Below are positions 1 through 8,407 of a stretch of DNA of 64,000 nt, in pieces; positions within the stretch are counted from its first letter, which is position 1; the number at the start of each line of letters is the position of its first letter. The notes under the pieces were generated by a model. The model was not told the origin of the DNA, searched no databases, and saw nothing but the letters and a program-made list of their open reading frames with translations. The stretch lies in NCBI GenBank assembly GCA_964463135.1, contig CAYXBA010000005.1, positions 105,750-169,749 of the forward strand. Reading direction: 5' to 3'. The position numbers and the translations under genes are program-made. The DNA is from UBA6898 sp964463135. Its GTDB lineage: Bacteria > Nitrospirota > Thermodesulfovibrionia > Thermodesulfovibrionales > UBA6898.

Positions 1-282
1 CACATTGGTTGTTCCGAGGGGCAGGATAGCAAGCGGTGTGGCTGACATGACCATGCCGTTTATTACTTCATTAATGGTGCCGTCGCCCCCTGCAGCGATG
101 ATGAGACGGGGTCCTTCCCCCGCTGCCTGACGGGCAAGTTCTTCTGCCTGTCCTTTTCTTTCGGTAAAAAAGATCTTTGTCTCAAATCCTTTTTCCTGCA
201 GATATGCGGCTGCGCGTCTGACCTTTTCAAGGGACGAGGTGCGCGCTGTCGGATTATTTATGAGGACGATCAATGAGCTCAT
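1..282 (-). CDS. Diacylglycerol kinase-family lipid kinase (partial, 3' end beyond window)
   Basis: Reading leftward from an ATG at 282 gives an open frame of 94 codons that runs off the window edge. It contains the DAGK catalytic-domain nucleotide-binding motif GGDGTINEVING at about residues 66-77 and the following PLGTTN element, both typical of DAGK/YegS/BmrU-type kinases that phosphorylate diacylglycerol or related lipids at the membrane. The start overlaps the end of bioW by 29 bases, so it is probably translated from the same message. Only the N-terminal third is present, so substrate specificity cannot be judged. Confidence 0.85.
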   Translation of the reverse strand, partial: MSSLIVLINNPTARTSSLEKVRRAAAYLQEKGFETKIFFTERKGQAEELARQAAGEGPRLIIAAGGDGTINEVINGMVMSATPLAILPLGTTNV

Positions 283-1174
283 CTATGGTCTTCTCGCCTG
301 AGCATGAGATGGGGCCGGTTATTATAACAGGCGTCTTTTCGAGATACTGTATGGCGCGGTAGATATCTGCATTTTCTCTGAGAAAGAATATCCTGCCGCC
401 TCTTCGGTCTTTCTTGCTTTTAATGTGCGGAATTCTTACATATCCCCTATAAGCGGATGCTGCATAGCCTGTGGTGTAATCGGGGTCGTCTGATATGCAG
501 ACCTCTGCGACGACATCGCGGCAGGATGCGACCTTTGAGGCCAGAATGACTGCCTCTCTGACCGTTTCTGTATTCAGGCCGTATCTGTCGAGTGATGCTG
601 TGAGCATTTTTTTCGCGGTCTTCAAAATACCGAAGCGTGACGCCCTAACGCCCCGCTGCAGATCCGGTTCGACACGTCTGCCGGATGACATAAGCACAAG
701 GCTGGCTCCGCGCATGGCATCTCTGCTGTACAGGATTGATAAGGCAGAGGTGATCGCCATCGTTGATACGCCGGCCTCAGTGAGGAGTCTGGTGATAATG
801 GTCTTTGCGCAGGAAGGCGAGGTGTTTGTCACGGTCATGATTGGCAATGCCGGGATGACCCGGGGCTTCTTCCTCAGTTGTTCGATGCTGATCTGTATGT
901 TGTCCGGCTTGCCGCGAGGATGTGCTATTGCACGGTCAATATATGCCTCGACGACCGTCCGTATCTCTCTCCGCGAGCAGATGGTTTCCGCGCCGGAGAT
1001 ATGAATATCGGGGGTTGGTGGTTGGGGGGCAGGGTCTACATCCCCGGCTAACGGCGTAAGGCTAATGGCTAAGGGAGCAGACCCTTTGCCTCGGGCCCTT
1101 TGCCCTTTGCCTTTCAGGCGTGACGCCCGCATCCGTATGCTCCAGAGAGGGGAGACCGGGGCCCGCAGTGTCAT
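254..1174 (-). CDS. bioW: 6-carboxyhexanoate-CoA ligase (pimeloyl-CoA synthetase) with a low-complexity insert
   Basis: BioW activates pimelate (6-carboxyhexanoate) with ATP and CoA to give pimeloyl-CoA, the entry point of biotin synthesis. The family N-terminal signature SIRMRAS (residues 12-18) and HISGAE (58-63) are both present, and the rest is colinear with the family. The two motifs are normally separated by about ten residues; here about 39 lie between them (see the repeat at 1007-1117), which explains the 306-residue length against roughly 250 in relatives. The ATG overlaps the bioB stop by four bases (ATGA), so translation is probably coupled. Whether the insert is tolerated is unknown, but it keeps the frame. 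Confidence 0.88.
   Translation of the reverse strand: MTLRAPVSPLWSIRMRASRLKGKGQRARGKGSAPLAISLTPLAGDVDPAPQPPTPDIHISGAETICSRREIRTVVEAYIDRAIAHPRGKPDNIQISIEQLRKKPRVIPALPIMTVTNTSPSCAKTIITRLLTEAGVSTMAITSALSILYSRDAMRGASLVLMSSGRRVEPDLQRGVRASRFGILKTAKKMLTASLDRYGLNTETVREAVILASKVASCRDVVAEVCISDDPDYTTGYAASAYRGYVRIPHIKSKKDRRGGRIFFLRENADIYRAIQYLEKTPVIITGPISCSGEKTIDELIDRPHK
1007..1117 (-). repeat. In-frame low-complexity purine/pyrimidine repeat inserted in bioW
   Basis: On the minus strand the segment opens with three copies of a GGCAAAGGG-like unit, followed after a short loop by CCCTTAGCC, ATTAGCC and GTTAGCC units. GGCAAAGGG and CCCTTAGCC can pair with one mismatch. The segment is about 111 bases (37 codons) and replaces a short linker of BioW. 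Its composition resembles the intergenic repeats at 3153-3284 and 44986-45118. Confidence 0.6.
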
Positions 1175-2145
1175 CTGACCTTCAACCCGAGTTGTCTGAC
1201 AAGCTTTAGATCATCATCATAACCTCTGCCGGGCGTTGTGAGATAGTTCCCCACCAGAAGTCCGCTCGCACCTGCAAGGAAGATAAAGGAGTTCAGTTCC
1301 CCCAAGGTCTGGAGGCGGCCGCCGCAGACGCGTATCTGTTTGTCAGGGAGAATAAAGCGGTACAAACTTATGATCTTCAGTGCCTGCAATGGTTCAAGGG
1401 GTCGCTGCCTGCTGAAGGCTGTCCCCTTGATGGGCGCAAGAAAATTTATCGGTATAGAATCAGGATCAAGTTCGCGCAGGGCAAAGGCCATGTCCATTCT
1501 GTCCTGCCATGTCTCGCCAAGGCCGAAGATGCCGCCGGAGCAAACTGAAAGGCCTGCTTCCCGGGCAGCGCGGATAGTCTCCTTTTTTTCGTTATACGAA
1601 TGGGTCGAGCATACGGCCGAAAAAAAGCGCTCTGATGTCTCAAGATTGTTGTGATACCGGTGGAGGCCTGCCTTTTTCAGCACCTTCAGTTCATCTTTGT
1701 CGAGAAGGCCGAGCGTTGCGCAGGGCAGGAGTCCGAGTTTTCGCACGCCGGATATCATCTCTGCGATCTTCAGAAGTTCCCTGCCAGACACACTCCTGCC
1801 GCTGGTAACAATGCAGAACCTTTGTGCACCACCGTTCTTTGCATCTCTTGCCCTGGCCAGTATCTGTTCTTTGTCCAGAAGAGGGTATGCTGTTATGCTG
1901 GCACGGCTTGTCTTTGACTGTGCGCAGTAAGAGCAGTCCTCAGGGCATTTGCCTGATTTTGCATTTACGATAGAGCAGAGGTCAATGCTATTGCCCTGAA
2001 ACCGTTCCCGGATTCGGTTAGCAGAAGAAAAGAGGTCAAAGAGCTGCTGTCCGGAAATTGACGCAAGGAATACCGCGTCTGCTGCGGACAGCTTCTTGCC
2101 GGAAAGGACTTTGCACTCTATCTTCTTCAGCCTGTCAGTGATCAT
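1171..2145 (-). CDS. bioB: Biotin synthase (radical SAM)
   Basis: BioB inserts sulfur into dethiobiotin to make biotin, using a SAM-cleaving [4Fe-4S] cluster and a sacrificial [2Fe-2S] cluster. The radical-SAM motif CPEDCSYC gives Cys67, Cys71 and Cys74, and the length of 324 residues is normal. The downstream bioW overlaps by four bases, so the pair forms a bioB-bioW unit for the first and last steps. The bioF, bioA and bioD genes are not in this window. The start at 2145 has no competing upstream ATG that fits the family. Confidence 0.95.
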   Translation of the reverse strand: MITDRLKKIECKVLSGKKLSAADAVFLASISGQQLFDLFSSANRIRERFQGNSIDLCSIVNAKSGKCPEDCSYCAQSKTSRASITAYPLLDKEQILARARDAKNGGAQRFCIVTSGRSVSGRELLKIAEMISGVRKLGLLPCATLGLLDKDELKVLKKAGLHRYHNNLETSERFFSAVCSTHSYNEKKETIRAAREAGLSVCSGGIFGLGETWQDRMDMAFALRELDPDSIPINFLAPIKGTAFSRQRPLEPLQALKIISLYRFILPDKQIRVCGGRLQTLGELNSFIFLAGASGLLVGNYLTTPGRGYDDDLKLVRQLGLKVR

Positions 2146-2180
2146 TGCATATCTCGTGGGTGGATGCAGTTGCCGGGAGG

Positions 2181-2861
2181 CTAACCCTTTCTTGCATTGA
2201 TTCTCGCTGCAAGTTCATCGCGGGTGAAAATACCCTTTTCAACTAGCAGGTCAATGATGCCGGCAAGCACCTCATGCTCAACGTTACGGGCGCTGAGTTC
2301 CTGTTCATCAGGCTCAGGTTCCGGCAATGCGTGATCGTCCTGCATGAGTTCGAAATGTGCTCCTCCCGGATTAAAGGTCATATCAGCGACGTGTGCCTTT
2401 CTCGCAAGGGTGCTGGACGAGGTCATGGGGTCATAGAAATGGTCGAGGGCTGTATGGATATCCGATTCGAGCGCAAGGACAGGCTTTACCCGCACACTGA
2501 GAAGAAATCCGAGGTCGTCAAGCATCTTGAGGTCTGTAGGATCTGAGGTGAGTGCGATCAGCGTTCTGCCGTCGAATTTCTGAGGCAGTATACCGAATTT
2601 TCTGGCGATATCCTCTTTCACCAGACGCATGACCTCGTCAGAGGGTCTTTCGAATTCTTCGAGCGGCAAACAGGTCATGCCCATCTGCTTTTCTATTACA
2701 CTTATCATGGAAGTCTCTTTTATGAAGCCCTTGCGGACAAGAACGGCGCCGAGCCGTCCTCCCCACTCCTTCTGATGGGCAAGTGCAGCCTTGAGCTGCA
2801 TCTCGTCTATCAGACCTGCATCCATGAGAAGTTCACCGAGTTTCTTTTTTGCAACTGCCAT
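2181..2861 (-). CDS. Stand-alone MshEN (GspE/PilB N-terminal) domain protein
   Basis: A 226-residue protein that begins with two tandem MshEN-type half-motifs: KKLGELLMDAGLIDEMQLK (residues 6-24), followed by AALAHQ, and then RLGAVLVRKGFIKETS ending in IEKQ at about residues 36-60. In the established MshEN family this RLGxxL...G...L...Q pattern binds cyclic di-GMP. The region to about residue 150 matches the type II secretion/type IV pilus ATPase N-domain, but there is no ATPase domain. The C-terminal 60 residues are acidic and then helical (LAGIIDLLVEKGIFTRDEL). It lies 35 bases upstream of bioB. A c-di-GMP receptor role is inference. Confidence 0.75.
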   Translation of the reverse strand: MAVAKKKLGELLMDAGLIDEMQLKAALAHQKEWGGRLGAVLVRKGFIKETSMISVIEKQMGMTCLPLEEFERPSDEVMRLVKEDIARKFGILPQKFDGRTLIALTSDPTDLKMLDDLGFLLSVRVKPVLALESDIHTALDHFYDPMTSSSTLARKAHVADMTFNPGGAHFELMQDDHALPEPEPDEQELSARNVEHEVLAGIIDLLVEKGIFTRDELAARINARKG

Positions 2862-2873
2862 GCTCTCCCCTGT

Positions 2874-3152
2874 CTAATACCGTATTTCGAATCCCTCTTC
2901 TTTCAGAGGGTTTTCCCACGCAATGTCAACATCCATCACGCGGGACCCGGAAGGCCCCTTTCTGCAGGCGAGGATTGCTTGCTCTATAAGTTCCCTCTGT
3001 CCCTCAAAAACCGCTTCAACACGGCCGTCATGCAGATTTTTGACCCATCCGTTCAGTCTGTGCACTACAGCCTGATCCCGTGTGAATGCACGGTAACAGA
3101 CTCCCTGAACTCTGCCGGATATGACTATATGGACCCGTGAAATCACGCCCAC
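2874..3152 (-). CDS. acyP: Acylphosphatase
   Basis: A 92-residue protein with the acylphosphatase phosphate-binding loop GRVQGVCYRAF (residues 13-23, catalytic Arg in YR) and the downstream NGWVKNLHDGRVEAVFEG strand with the catalytic Asn. The enzyme hydrolyses acyl phosphates such as acetyl phosphate or 1,3-bisphosphoglycerate in the cytoplasm. It ends 12 bases upstream of the MshEN gene and probably shares its transcript. Length and motifs are typical. Confidence 0.93.
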   Translation of the reverse strand: MGVISRVHIVISGRVQGVCYRAFTRDQAVVHRLNGWVKNLHDGRVEAVFEGQRELIEQAILACRKGPSGSRVMDVDIAWENPLKEEGFEIRY

Positions 3153-3284
3153 ATTATAGCAGAAACAGGCAAAGGTGAAAGAATAGGTATAGACAAAGTA
3201 AGAGGAACAGAAATGGAACAGGGAGCCTGCAGCTTACCCCATCTGTTTTCTTTACTGTTTCTCGCTATACCTTTACCTGTCTGT
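3153..3284. repeat. Intergenic degenerate inverted repeat (AGGTAAAGG type)
   Basis: The gap between acyP and livF holds a purine-rich left arm (CAGGCAAAGGTG, with AATAGGTATAG after it) and a pyrimidine-rich right arm (CTATACCTTTACCTG). The outer 12 bases pair at 10 positions, and short AAAGTAA / TTTACT segments pair inside. No gene is visible. It resembles the repeat at 44986-45118 in composition and layout. Confidence 0.5.
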
Positions 3285-3983
3285 CTACTCCCCCAGATAT
3301 GCGTGCTGGACCTTTTTATTGACAAGGAGGTCAGCGCTGCTGCCTGAAAGAATGATACTGCCGTTCTCGATCACATAGCCTCTATGAGAAAGCTTGAGTG
3401 CAGCTCTGGCGTTCTGCTCAACAAGAAGAATCGTTATCCCTTCGCTGCTGATCTCCTGTATGGTCCTGAAGATCTTGCTCACCATGATCGGTGCAAGACC
3501 GAGCGAAGGCTCGTCAAGCAGCAGGATGTCAGGGTTGGACATCAGTGCCCTTCCGATAGCGAGCATCTGCTGTTCTCCTCCGCTCAGGGTGCCTCCAGGC
3601 TGCTTCTTCCGTTCATCGAGTATGGGGAAGAGCTTATAGATCCTCTCAAGGGACGTGCTGAAGTCACCGCGGCCGAGAAATGCACCCATCTGGAGATTCT
3701 CGTAAACGGTCAGTCTCGGAAAGATCCTCCTGCCTTCTGGCACCTGACAGATGCCCATCTGAACGATCCTGTGCGGCGGCAGTCCGACAATATCAGTCTC
3801 TCCCCGCATGATCGAACCTGCTGACGCCTTGAGGATACCTGATATGGTCATGAGACAGGTCGATTTTCCTGCACCGTTGCTCCCGATCAGCGAGACGATC
3901 TCGCCCCTGTTCACTTCCATATCTATACCCTTAAGTGCCTTGATCGGTCCGTATCCGGCATGAATATTCGTCAATTTCAGCAT
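3285..3983 (-). CDS. livF: Branched-chain amino acid ABC transporter ATP-binding protein
   Basis: A 232-residue ABC ATPase of the LivF class with Walker A GSNGAGKST (about residues 34-42), signature LSGGEQQ (about 134-140) and Walker B ILLLDEPSLGLAP. It is the second ATPase of a Liv/HAAT importer for hydrophobic amino acids or similar substrates. It follows livG after four bases and is the last gene of livH-livM-livG-livF. No periplasmic binding protein gene (livJ/livK) is found in the window, so the substrate stays open. Confidence 0.93.
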   Translation of the reverse strand: MLKLTNIHAGYGPIKALKGIDMEVNRGEIVSLIGSNGAGKSTCLMTISGILKASAGSIMRGETDIVGLPPHRIVQMGICQVPEGRRIFPRLTVYENLQMGAFLGRGDFSTSLERIYKLFPILDERKKQPGGTLSGGEQQMLAIGRALMSNPDILLLDEPSLGLAPIMVSKIFRTIQEISSEGITILLVEQNARAALKLSHRGYVIENGSIILSGSSADLLVNKKVQHAYLGE

Positions 3984-3987
3984 GGCG

Positions 3988-4749
3988 TCAGTGCGCCTCC
4001 TTGCCGAGATATGCCTCGATGACCAGGGGGTCGTTCTTTACTTCCCGGGGAGAGCCTTCTGCGATCTTTACCCCATGGTCCAGTACGATGATCCTGTCTG
4101 ATATGCCCATGACAAATTTCATGTCATGCTCAATCAGGATGATCGTCTTGCCCATCTCGCGCATCTTCCTGATCGTTGCCATCATCTCATCGGTCTCGAG
4201 CGGGTTCATGCCCGCTGTCGGCTCGTCAAGAAGGATGAGCTGAGGCTCTGATGCAAGTGCCCGCGCTATCTCCAGCTTTCGCTGTGCCCCGTAAGGGAGG
4301 TTTCCCGCTCCCTGCTCGGCAAATGATTCAAGGCCGAGGAATTCAAGATATTCAAAGGCTGTCTGCCGGACAGATGCCTCCTCATTCAGAAACGAGGGCA
4401 TATGCGTAATGATCGGTACCAGTCCGGACCTGATCTTTGCATGCTGAGCCACCATGACGTTCTCAATTACCGACATGGCCCGGAAAAGTCTGATGTTCTG
4501 AAAGGTGCGGGAAATGCCGAGGCGGTTGATTCTGTCTGCAGGGAGGTTAGAAATGGTCTCGCCCGAAAAGGTGATGGTCCCTCTGGTCGGTTTCATGAAC
4601 CCGGTCAGACAGTTAAAAAGTGTTGTCTTGCCCGCGCCATTAGGACCGATTATGCTGAGGATCATACCCTGCCTGAGAGAAAAGCTGACATCCTCAACAG
4701 CCCTGATGCCGCCGAAATGCTTTGAAAGAGCCCTAACTTCGAGAAGCAC
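3988..4749 (-). CDS. livG: Branched-chain amino acid ABC transporter ATP-binding protein
   Basis: A 253-residue LivG-class ATPase with Walker A GPNGAGKTT (about residues 34-42), the LivG-type signature NLPYGAQRKLEIARAL and Walker B LILLDEPTAGMNP. The C-terminal IDHGVKIAEG and EAYLG elements are typical of LivG. Its start overlaps the end of livM by 17 bases, so translation is probably coupled. It pairs with LivF on the cytoplasmic face of the LivHM permease. Confidence 0.93.
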   Translation of the reverse strand: MLLEVRALSKHFGGIRAVEDVSFSLRQGMILSIIGPNGAGKTTLFNCLTGFMKPTRGTITFSGETISNLPADRINRLGISRTFQNIRLFRAMSVIENVMVAQHAKIRSGLVPIITHMPSFLNEEASVRQTAFEYLEFLGLESFAEQGAGNLPYGAQRKLEIARALASEPQLILLDEPTAGMNPLETDEMMATIRKMREMGKTIILIEHDMKFVMGISDRIIVLDHGVKIAEGSPREVKNDPLVIEAYLGKEAH

Positions 4750-5863
4750 TATTGCCTCCGAAAAGACCCTGCGGCCGGAAGATCATCAGAAAAACGATGC
4801 CGGCACCCAATGCCAGCATACGGTACATCTGAATATCTCTCAGTGCCTCGGGCAGGGCAACAAGGAAGATCGCACCGACAATGACCCCTGCAATGCTGCC
4901 CAGACCTCCCAGTATCACCATGCAGAGGATCAGGACCGACTCCATGAACGTAAAGCTTTCAGGCGAGATGAACCGCATCTTGGCAGCAAAGAGACAACCG
5001 GCAAGGCCTGCCCAGAACGCGCCGAATGAAACAGCATACAGCTTATAGCGTGTACTCCGGATGCCCATGGCAGATGCTGCGATCTCGTCTTCGCGCAAGG
5101 CTATCCATGCCCTGCCAATGTTGGATGCAAGGACCCTTCTGATGACAATGACGGCAAGAACGACAAAGAAAAGCACGAGATAGTAAAAGGAGGAAAGAGC
5201 TGCAAGGGATATGGTGAAAAAGTACGGCGCATCGATCCCGCTGATGCCGTTCGGCCCCTTGGTGAAGCTGTCCCAGTTGTTGAGCGTTATCCGCACGATC
5301 TCTCCAAAACCGAGCGTCACAAGTGCAAGATAGTCACCCTTCAGTCTGATGGCCGGCGCAGCAAAGACGAAACCGGCTGCAGTGGTGATGATCAGGGAGA
5401 GCGGCAGCGCTGACCAGAAGCCCAGCCCGAGCCGTGTATTCAGCAGCGCAAAGCTGTATGCGCCGATTGCGTAGTATGCCACGAAACCGAGGTTCAGGAG
5501 GCCTGTAAAGCCGACGACGACATTGAGGGCAAGGGCAAGGATGATATAGATGCCCGCAAGCACCGCAACATCCATGATGTAGTTCCGGGCAAACAGGGGC
5601 ATAATCAGCGCCGGAAGGATCAGCAGCAGGAGCGCGCGGGGATCCTTCGGTGTGAGCTTTTCGATCTTCTCCCTGAGCATTTCTGTTGTCCTGAAAAAAG
5701 GACCGGACAGTCTGGATGCCAGTGTAATTGCCATGAGAGCAAGGAAGAGAATGATAAAGAGAAGTCCAGCAGCCCGGAGGCCCTTGAACGGCAGAAAGAG
5801 CAGGGCTGACCAGAGGCTTACGGCAGCCGGCCTGAGCAGTGTCTTTCTGATCGTGCTGTTCAT
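4733..5863 (-). CDS. livM: Branched-chain amino acid ABC transporter permease
   Basis: A 376-residue polytopic membrane protein with the LivM signatures YIILALALNVVVGFTGLLNLG and TLGFGEIVRI and the C-terminal GGLGSIAGVIVGA coupling region. An extra N-terminal hydrophobic segment (about residues 15-50) precedes the core, as in longer LivM proteins. Its start overlaps livH by four bases (ATGA). It forms the membrane channel with LivH. Confidence 0.92.
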   Translation of the reverse strand: MNSTIRKTLLRPAAVSLWSALLFLPFKGLRAAGLLFIILFLALMAITLASRLSGPFFRTTEMLREKIEKLTPKDPRALLLLILPALIMPLFARNYIMDVAVLAGIYIILALALNVVVGFTGLLNLGFVAYYAIGAYSFALLNTRLGLGFWSALPLSLIITTAAGFVFAAPAIRLKGDYLALVTLGFGEIVRITLNNWDSFTKGPNGISGIDAPYFFTISLAALSSFYYLVLFFVVLAVIVIRRVLASNIGRAWIALREDEIAASAMGIRSTRYKLYAVSFGAFWAGLAGCLFAAKMRFISPESFTFMESVLILCMVILGGLGSIAGVIVGAIFLVALPEALRDIQMYRMLALGAGIVFLMIFRPQGLFGGNSASRS

Positions 5864-6762
5864 ATCTTCTCTTCCGAGGCCTTTCCGAGAAGCCCTGCAG
5901 GCTTGACCAGGAGGATGATGATCAAAATGATGAAGGCATAGGCATCTTTGTATTCGCTCGAAATATAGGCTGCGCCGAGGCTCTCGATAAGCCCGAGGAG
6001 GATGCCGCCGAACATGGCTCCCGGGATATTGCCGATGCCGCCGAGAACTGCCGCGGTAAACGCCTTGATGCCGGCGGAGTATCCGATGGAATAGTTCACC
6101 AGTCCATAGTAGGCGGAAACCATCATACCTGCCACTGCAGCGAGACCAGAACCGATGACGAACGTGATCGAGATGATATTGTCCGTATTAATGCCGACGA
6201 GGGCAGCCATGTTCTTGTCCTGGGCGACTGCGCGCATTGCCTTACCGGTCTTTGTCCTGCTGATAAAGGCGTGGAGGAGCAGCATGATCATGCCCGAAAA
6301 GCCGATGATGGCCGCCTGAAGATAGCTGATCCGGGTGGCAGCAACCATGAAGCCTGCATTGCCGACTACCGGCGGAAATACCTTGTCTGTAGCGCCCTGG
6401 GTGATCATTACATAGTTCTGCAGAAAGATCGAAACGCCGATCGCGCTGATCAGGGGGCTGAGTTTGGGGGCATGCCGGAGCGGCTTGTACGCAAGTTTTT
6501 CCATGGTAAAACCGTAGGATGCGCAGAAGAGGACCGTCAGTATGAAGGTGCAGAGGAGCGCCACGGGAAGGCTGTATGCGGTCAGACCGATGGTAGTGAA
6601 AAAGCCGAGGATGATGATGCCGAGATAGGCGCCGAGCATATATATCTCGCCATGGGCGAAATTGATCAGTTCGAGAATGCCATAGACCATGGTATAGCCG
6701 AGCGCGATCAGTGCATAAACACTGCCGAGTGTCAGGCCATTGATGATCTGTTGGAAGAACAC
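5860..6762 (-). CDS. livH: Branched-chain amino acid ABC transporter permease
   Basis: A 300-residue LivH-type permease. It starts with the conserved QIINGLTLGSVYALIALGYT and contains INFAHGEIYMLGAY and the coupling motif AVLGGIGNIPGAMFGG near residue 240. It is the first gene of the liv operon. The 67-base gap to the TPR/cyclic-nucleotide protein gene upstream holds no clear terminator, so readthrough from that gene is possible. Confidence 0.93.
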   Translation of the reverse strand: MFFQQIINGLTLGSVYALIALGYTMVYGILELINFAHGEIYMLGAYLGIIILGFFTTIGLTAYSLPVALLCTFILTVLFCASYGFTMEKLAYKPLRHAPKLSPLISAIGVSIFLQNYVMITQGATDKVFPPVVGNAGFMVAATRISYLQAAIIGFSGMIMLLLHAFISRTKTGKAMRAVAQDKNMAALVGINTDNIISITFVIGSGLAAVAGMMVSAYYGLVNYSIGYSAGIKAFTAAVLGGIGNIPGAMFGGILLGLIESLGAAYISSEYKDAYAFIILIIILLVKPAGLLGKASEEKI

Positions 6763-6829
6763 AGGGAATATTACCAGAAAGAACGCGCAGAGGGAAACGA
6801 CAGGGCAGGGGGAGTGAGCCGAACTAGGT

Positions 6830-8146
6830 TCAGTTCTTTACTTTTCTGATTGTATCTCTGACGCGTGTTTCATAAAAGTCTTCGATCTTGGCCATTATCT
6901 CAGGATTTGTCTCGATCAGCTTTTCGATGTCCAGACGGGAGATCTCGTACACCTCGACCGGTCCGTCAGCTATCACCGCAGCGGTCCGCGGCCGCCCTGT
7001 CAGGAAGCCGACCTCGCCGAAGATATCCCCCTCTCCGAGTACGGCAAGTTCGAGTTCCCTGCCTAACATATGTGCGATGACCCGTGTTTTTCCGGACCTG
7101 ATGATGTACATGGAATCTCCGGCATCACCTTCCTCGATCACGTGCTGCTTATCCCTGTATTTGCGGATGGCAAGGTCATTCATGAAACTCGTGACCATTG
7201 TTTCCGGCAGGTCCCGAAAGATTTCCGGTATCATCCTCTCCTTGCGCTCCGAGAGCGGGGTGAGCAGTTCTCCTATCTCTTCGGAGAGGTCCTCAGAGGG
7301 TTCAGCAGGCGTCTGCCCATAGGTGAGATTAATGGTGTCATCGTCACCGATAGTCCTTGCCCCGGTCAGCCTCTCAGCCTCAGGCTTGAACATCCTGGTT
7401 TCGAGGGCTTCGTAAGCAGAATCGAGCCATTCCTCATTTTCATCAGCACTCTTTGAAGGTTCAGGCACAGGCGTCTCTGACTCCTGCAGGCTGACCATAT
7501 CAGGAGCTGGTTCATCGCAAAGCGCTTCAGGTTCAGGTGCGGCAGGCGCATGAGGTTCAGGAATGGCTGCTTCCTGTGTCAGGTGCGTCTCTGCAGTCAA
7601 TGAGGTGCTTTCAAACATGGATGTCATGTCAGTCGCTGCCATTTCGGGACTGACCTTGCTATCTTCTGATGCCTCCGGAGAAACCGCGGTCCTTTCGAGC
7701 CAGTCAGAACTCCCGGGAACTTCAACCACTGCGGTCAGAGCCTCCGCAGGAATGGTGGGCTGAATTTTCGGTGTCTCTCCCGCAGGCGTTGCCGCAAAGG
7801 CGGGTGGCGGTATATGAGAGGCTGCCTTGACAGACTCGAATTCATCCATCAGCATTTCGGCGCGCTGGATGATCTCAGGATTTTGGGGATCGAGCCGCAG
7901 CGCTATTTTGTATGTGGCGAGTGCTTTCTGGGCAAAGCCCTGCATGCGCAGGATCTGAGCTGCATGGGTGTATGCGGCGATCGCCTCGGCCTTATCGTCT
8001 GTCCGCTGGCATACGTCGCCGATCTTCATGAAGGTCTGAGGGTTGTTCTTCTCCTGCTTCGCGATCAGCTGAAGGATATTTTTTGCGGATTTCCAGTCCT
8101 CTTTCCTGACCGCGTCGAAGTATGTTTCCCATTGTTCTTTTGCCAT
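6830..8146 (-). CDS. TPR-containing protein with C-terminal cyclic-nucleotide-binding domain
   Basis: A 438-residue protein with three parts. Residues 1-115 are TPR-like helices (for example DKAEAIAAYTHAAQILRMQG and ALATYKIALRLDPQNPEI). A low-complexity acidic Pro/Glu-rich linker of about 200 residues follows. The last 130 residues form a Crp-type cNMP-binding beta-roll with IEEGDAGDSMYIIRSG and GEGDIFGEVGFLTGRPRTA. There is no DNA-binding domain, so it is a sensor or adaptor rather than a CRP transcription factor. An ATG 42 bases upstream lies inside the -10 box at 8187-8192, so the start at 8146 (AAGG six bases upstream) is preferred. Ligand unknown. Confidence 0.85.
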   Translation of the reverse strand: MAKEQWETYFDAVRKEDWKSAKNILQLIAKQEKNNPQTFMKIGDVCQRTDDKAEAIAAYTHAAQILRMQGFAQKALATYKIALRLDPQNPEIIQRAEMLMDEFESVKAASHIPPPAFAATPAGETPKIQPTIPAEALTAVVEVPGSSDWLERTAVSPEASEDSKVSPEMAATDMTSMFESTSLTAETHLTQEAAIPEPHAPAAPEPEALCDEPAPDMVSLQESETPVPEPSKSADENEEWLDSAYEALETRMFKPEAERLTGARTIGDDDTINLTYGQTPAEPSEDLSEEIGELLTPLSERKERMIPEIFRDLPETMVTSFMNDLAIRKYRDKQHVIEEGDAGDSMYIIRSGKTRVIAHMLGRELELAVLGEGDIFGEVGFLTGRPRTAAVIADGPVEVYEISRLDIEKLIETNPEIMAKIEDFYETRVRDTIRKVKN

Positions 8147-8186
8147 AGATGCCTTGACCTTGAAGTCCCCCGTTCTGTGTGCTCTC

Positions 8187-8215
8187 ATTTAAATACAAAA
8201 AAGGTGTTTTGTCAA
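8187..8215 (-). promoter_or_regulatory. Sigma-70-type promoter for the TPR/cNMP gene
   Basis: On the minus strand TTGACA (8215-8210), a 17-base spacer and TTAAAT (8192-8187). The predicted start of transcription is near 8180, about 34 bases upstream of the chosen ATG. Confidence 0.65.
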
Positions 8216-8296
8216 TCGCCGGAACGGCCTTGCCTGTCCCTTCAGGCGTGGCCAAAGCCCTTTCTTTCGAACGAATGAGAGCGACAAGAGGGCATA

Positions 8297-8326
8297 TTGA
8301 CTCATTATGGCTGCTTATGGTAACAT
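8297..8326 (+). promoter_or_regulatory. Sigma-70-type promoter for the 8424 gene
   Basis: TTGACT (8297-8302), an 18-base spacer and TAACAT (8321-8326). The predicted RNA start near 8333 gives a leader of about 90 bases that contains the terminator-like hairpin at 8383-8407. Confidence 0.55.
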
Positions 8327-8382
8327 TGCGGGTCAGTTTTAGAGGTTTCTGAACGGGCAAAACCGCAAAGACGTTAAGAATA

Positions 8383-8407
8383 CCCCTGCCTTTGCAGGGG
8401 GTTTTTA
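8383..8407 (+). terminator. Intrinsic terminator inside the leader of the 8424 gene
   Basis: CCCCTGC (8383-8389), loop CTTT, GCAGGGG (8394-8400), then a T tract. It sits between the promoter at 8297 and the Shine-Dalgarno sequence GGAGGGG just before the start codon. It therefore looks like an attenuator, or like the end of a short RNA. Confidence 0.7.
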
